Source of the DNA: Oscillospiraceae bacterium | GTDB lineage: Bacteria > Bacillota > Clostridia > Oscillospirales > Oscillospiraceae | Length of the DNA: 9,085 bases | Assembly: GCA_902766215.1 (NCBI GenBank) | Contig: CACXCV010000097.1 | Location: forward strand, 1 to 9,085 | Reading direction: 5' to 3' | Shown here: piece by piece, positions 7,476 to 9,085 of the stretch | Layout: every line of letters starts with the position of its first letter | How positions within the stretch are numbered: the first letter of the stretch is position 1 | Notes under the pieces: generated by a model | The model's database searches: none | What the model was told of the DNA's origin: nothing | Seen by the model: the letters and a program-made list of their open reading frames with translations, nothing else | Translations under genes and position numbers: made by a program

Positions 7476-7797
7476 AATAGTGCTCCAGCTTTTTCGCCGT
7501 GTCCATCGTCTGGCGATACATGCCGTACAGCGTTGCCATGCGGCTGCGCAGGCGCTCCTGCTCGGTACGGCAGCAATCGGCCTGCCGCTGCTGCAGCTGG
7601 CCGATTCGCTCGCTCAGCCGCATGGCCGAGGCGCGATATTCCGCCGCCAGCTCTTTTAATGTTGACATATCCTGCTCCTCTCTCTCCCGGCACCGGCTGC
7701 ACAGCCGGGCAGGAGGCACTTCATAAAGTTCTGTCCCGCAGATCTGGCACCAGCCCTCCGGCCGGCGGTCCTGGGGATCCTGTGGTCGTTCAAACAT
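7462..7797 (-). CDS. Zinc-ribbon/coiled-coil protein, hypothetical, with possible second internal start
   Basis: A 111-aa protein. Residues 17-36 hold a CxxC...CxxC zinc-ribbon-like set (WCQIC, then LCSRC). Residues 44-111 are a charged, mainly helical region (LKELAAEYRASAMRLSERIGQLQQ and on) ending LEHYYGRS, likely a coiled coil. The second half resembles small hypothetical proteins of Clostridia mobile elements that end in ...ERYYDRG; that is recalled similarity, not a search. ATG 7797 has AGGAG 5 nt upstream. The frame stays open to 8061, but that would overlap the XRE gene. ATG 7668 (Met44) also has a strong GAGAGGAG 6 nt upstream and could give a 68-aa coiled-coil-only product. It overlaps the sigma region 4-like gene. 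Function unknown; a DNA- or RNA-polymerase-associated role is a guess. Confidence 0.65.
   Translation of the reverse strand: MFERPQDPQDRRPEGWCQICGTELYEVPPARLCSRCREREEQDMSTLKELAAEYRASAMRLSERIGQLQQRQADCCRTEQERLRSRMATLYGMYRQTMDTAKKLEHYYGRS
7675..7682 (-). promoter_or_regulatory. Internal Shine-Dalgarno GAGAGGAG before Met44 codon
   Basis: On the minus strand GAGAGGAG lies 6 nt before an in-frame ATG at 7668, inside the zinc-ribbon/coiled-coil gene. This is as good as or better than the site for the outer start at 7797. It suggests either an alternative short product lacking the zinc ribbon or that the short form is the true gene. Confidence 0.5.
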
Positions 7798-7851
7798 GGC
7801 TTCTCCTGCGCTCCGGGCGCAAATTCGATGGTTTTTTCCCTGCAAAAGCGG

Positions 7852-7857
7852 TACAAT
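7852..7857 (+). promoter_or_regulatory. Candidate -10 box (TACAAT) for the XRE regulator
   Basis: TACAAT matches the sigma-A -10 consensus in five of six positions and sits about 35 nt upstream of the XRE start codon. With 17-bp spacing the -35 would be TGGTTT, a weak match. I see no equally good promoter for the minus-strand pair in this 94-bp divergent region. Confidence 0.4.
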
Positions 7858-7869
7858 GCCGTTGTTCTG

Positions 7870-7908
7870 ACACGAATCAGGGGGAATGTATATGTTGGGT
7901 ACACGAAT
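7870..7908. repeat. Direct repeat ACACGAAT x2, possible XRE operator
   Basis: ACACGAAT occurs at 7870-7877 and 7901-7908, 31 bp apart (about three helical turns), flanking the XRE ribosome binding site and start. The first copy lies inside a short dyad CTGACACGAATCAG (7867-7880). The place fits autoregulation by the XRE protein; the repeat is short and could be chance. Confidence 0.25.
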
Positions 7909-8221
7909 TGCCGCGCTGCGCCGCCAGGCGGGGATGAGCCAGCGTGAGCTGGCGGCCGCGCTGTCGGTCAGCCCCAGCGCCATCGGCATGTATGAGCAGG
8001 GGCGGCGCGAGCCGTCGGCCGACCGGCTGGTGGCGCTCAGCCGGCTGTTCGGCGTCAGCACCGACTATCTGCTGACCGGCCAGCCCCATGCCGGCGACGC
8101 CGCCGCCATGCTCCGCAGCCGCCGCCTGGTGGTGGAGGGGCAGATTACCCTGCTGTGCGCCGACGGCGTGCGCCGCACCTTTTCCGGCGAGGCCCTGGCC
8201 GCCCTCCTGCGGGGACACTGA
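7892..8221 (+). CDS. XRE-family (Cro/C1-type) HTH transcriptional regulator
   Basis: A 109-aa protein. Residues 1-63 form a Cro/C1 helix-turn-helix domain: MLGTRIAALRRQAGMSQREL, then AAALSVSPSAIGMYEQGRRE and PSADRLVALSRLFGVSTDYLL, all classic XRE positions. The C-terminal about 45 residues (LVVEGQITLLCADGVRRTFSGEALAALL) form a short beta-strand-like tail that I cannot assign. An ATG at 7886 is only 1 nt from the GGGGG ribosome binding site (7880-7884), whereas ATG 7892 is 7 nt away, so 7892 is preferred. It is divergent from the zinc-ribbon/sigma region 4 pair, the layout often seen for mobile-element repressors, and may control them or itself. tadA follows 64 nt later with its own promoter. 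Confidence 0.9.
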   Translation: MLGTRIAALRRQAGMSQRELAAALSVSPSAIGMYEQGRREPSADRLVALSRLFGVSTDYLLTGQPHAGDAAAMLRSRRLVVEGQITLLCADGVRRTFSGEALAALLRGH

Positions 8222-8222
8222 C

Positions 8223-8251
8223 TTGCTTTTTGCCGCCGCGTGCGCTATGAT
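8223..8251 (+). promoter_or_regulatory. Sigma-A-type promoter of tadA
   Basis: TTGCTT (8223-8228), 17-bp spacer, TATGAT (8246-8251), starting 2 nt after the XRE stop codon. The tadA ATG with AAAGGAGG lies 34 nt downstream. tadA is thus probably transcribed independently of the XRE gene, perhaps with read-through. Confidence 0.7.
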
Positions 8252-8285
8252 ACGGGGGAAACCGCGCTGCAAAGGAGGCTCCGTC

Positions 8286-8762
8286 ATGACCGACACCGAT
8301 TTCATGCGCCAGGCGCTGGCGCTGGCTGATCAGGCCGCCGCCCTGGGCGAGGTTCCCGTGGGCTGCGTCATCGTCCGCGGCGGCGAGATTGTCGGCCGGG
8401 GCTTCAACCGCCGCGAGTCCGGCCGCAGCGCCCTGGCCCATGCCGAGCTGATTGCCATCGACCAGGCCTGCCGCACGCTGGGCGGCTGGCGGCTGTGGCA
8501 GTGCACGCTCTATGTCACGCTGGAGCCGTGCCCCATGTGCGCCGGAGCAATCATCAACGCCCGGATCCCGCGGGTGGTTTTTGCCGCCAGCGATCCCAAG
8601 GCCGGCTCCTGCGGCAGCCTGACCAACCTGTTTTCTCTGCCCTATAACCACCGGCCCGCCGTCGAGTCCGGCCTGCTGGCCGACGAGGCCGCCGGGCAGC
8701 TGCGGGCCTTCTTCCGCCGCCTGCGCGCGCCCAAAGCGCGTCCCGCCGGCCTGCCGGACTAA
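8286..8762 (+). CDS. tadA: tRNA-specific adenosine deaminase TadA
   Basis: TadA deaminates adenosine 34 of tRNA-Arg(ACG) to inosine, an essential wobble modification in most bacteria. The 158-aa length is normal. The zinc-dependent deaminase signature is complete: HAE (His52, catalytic Glu54) and PCPMCAGAI (Cys82 and Cys85). GEVPVGCVIV (21-30) and the substrate-contacting N41 region (GFNRRES) also fit. Residues ASDPKAGSCGSLTNLFSLPYNHRPAVESGLL are typical of TadA rather than cytidine or guanine deaminases. The ATG at 8286 has AAAGGAGG upstream. Its TAA stop overlaps the stop of the convergent phage tail gene by sharing CTAA, and its likely terminator is inside that gene. The usual ffs/dnaX neighbours of Firmicute tadA are not seen here. 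Confidence 0.95.
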   Translation: MTDTDFMRQALALADQAAALGEVPVGCVIVRGGEIVGRGFNRRESGRSALAHAELIAIDQACRTLGGWRLWQCTLYVTLEPCPMCAGAIINARIPRVVFAASDPKAGSCGSLTNLFSLPYNHRPAVESGLLADEAAGQLRAFFRRLRAPKARPAGLPD

Positions 8763-9085
8763 AAGGCGTTGCTCATCCACCCATACCAGCTCAATCCGCT
8801 GACCTGCCCCCAGGTCAGCGATTTTTCATGGGTTTCCTTCCATGTAATCCACCGGAACAGATAAATCAGCTCCAGGTGTGCCGGCAGCAGCGATTCGAGA
8901 ATCCATCTGACGCGCTTCCACGGCTGCGGCCGGCCATAGATGCCCGGAAAGCGCAGCTTCAGCGGCGCGCAGGCGCCGGTTTCCTCGATGGTGCAGTGCA
9001 CGCCGCAGCCCTTCACCGCCATGGCCAGCGCCGCCGGGGTAAAGCCGTCCCACGAAATGCTCAGCAGCGCCGCCAGCGCCTGCCG
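8759..9085 (-). CDS. Phage tail protein, Mu gp48/YmfQ (DUF2313) type, C-terminal part
   Basis: The frame is open from the right edge to a TAG at 8759-8761, giving 108 residues of a gene that starts outside the window; the in-frame ATG at 9022 is internal. The order of features matches the C-terminus of Firmicute YmfQ/Mu gp48-like tail proteins: ALAALLSISWDGFTPAALAM (helical, about 3-22), a beta-rich middle ending KLRFPGIYG, then ILESLLPAHLELIYLFRWITW, the LPAHL..Y.F..TW signature, followed by repeating TW-type turns (ITW, LTW, LSW). In contractile-tailed phages this protein acts near the baseplate and tail-fibre genes. Recognition is from memory of the family, not a search. No tail-fibre gene follows; tadA lies immediately beyond in the opposite direction. 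Confidence 0.75.
   Translation of the reverse strand, partial: RQALAALLSISWDGFTPAALAMAVKGCGVHCTIEETGACAPLKLRFPGIYGRPQPWKRVRWILESLLPAHLELIYLFRWITWKETHEKSLTWGQVSGLSWYGWMSNAF
8797..8826 (+). terminator. Intrinsic terminator of tadA, inside the phage tail gene
   Basis: A perfect 10-bp stem (8797-8806 with 8811-8820), loop CCCC, followed directly by ATTTTT (8821-8826) on the plus strand. It begins 34 nt after the tadA stop and is a textbook Rho-independent terminator for tadA. The same bases, on the other strand, encode the KSLTWGQVSG part of the phage tail protein. Confidence 0.85.

Noticed and set aside
7462..8061. 199-codon version of the zinc-ribbon/coiled-coil gene starting at 8061
   Set aside because: It would run antisense through the N-terminal half of the XRE gene; the ATG at 7797 has a good ribosome binding site and excludes that overlap.
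8286..8762. Possible cytidine/guanine deaminase instead of TadA
   Set aside because: The HAE and PCPMCAGAI spacing and the ASDPKAGSCGS...NHRPAVESG segment are those of TadA.

Overview
The window reads as a compact chromosomal segment from a very GC-rich Gram-positive bacterium. By eye it is roughly two-thirds G+C with strong third-position G/C bias. The gene set (AddB-type helicase-nuclease, TruB, bifunctional RibF, TadA), the AGGAGG-like ribosome binding sites and the resemblance of the small accessory proteins to those of gut Clostridia point to a high-GC Clostridia/Oscillospiraceae-like Firmicute. That placement is an inference, not something the sequence proves.

Left two thirds (1-6031, minus strand): one tightly packed gene row read right to left: a PLP-dependent aminotransferase, truB, ribF, a GNAT acetyltransferase, then addB, which runs off the left edge. 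The junctions are GTGA (aminotransferase/truB), a 1-nt gap (truB/ribF), ATGA (ribF/GNAT) and a 25-nt gap with a strong RBS (GNAT/addB). This strongly suggests one transcript and translational coupling. It mixes tRNA modification, flavin cofactor synthesis, amino-acid metabolism and DNA break repair. truB-ribF is a common Firmicute pairing; addB is normally followed by addA, which would lie left of the window.

Middle (6032-7250): a 133-bp divergent intergenic region with a good plus-strand promoter, then a monocistronic alpha/beta hydrolase (monoacylglycerol lipase/S33 type). After it come a 17-bp perfect hairpin and a noticeably AT-richer stretch of about 110 bp.

Right third (7251-9085): accessory-looking genes around a housekeeping one. 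On the minus strand are a small zinc-ribbon/coiled-coil protein with a possible second internal start and a 74-aa sigma region-4-like protein that overlap each other. Divergent from them is a 109-aa XRE-family regulator. tadA follows with its own promoter. At the right edge, convergent with tadA, is the C-terminal part of a phage tail protein (Mu gp48/YmfQ, DUF2313 type), suggesting that a prophage, prophage remnant or tail-like locus extends rightward. Its stop codon overlaps that of tadA, and the apparent intrinsic terminator of tadA lies inside the phage gene's coding sequence.

I found no rRNA, tRNA, CRISPR array, transposase or integrase. No complete new system is evident. The most interesting parts are the phage/tadA junction and the small regulator module at 7251-8221.
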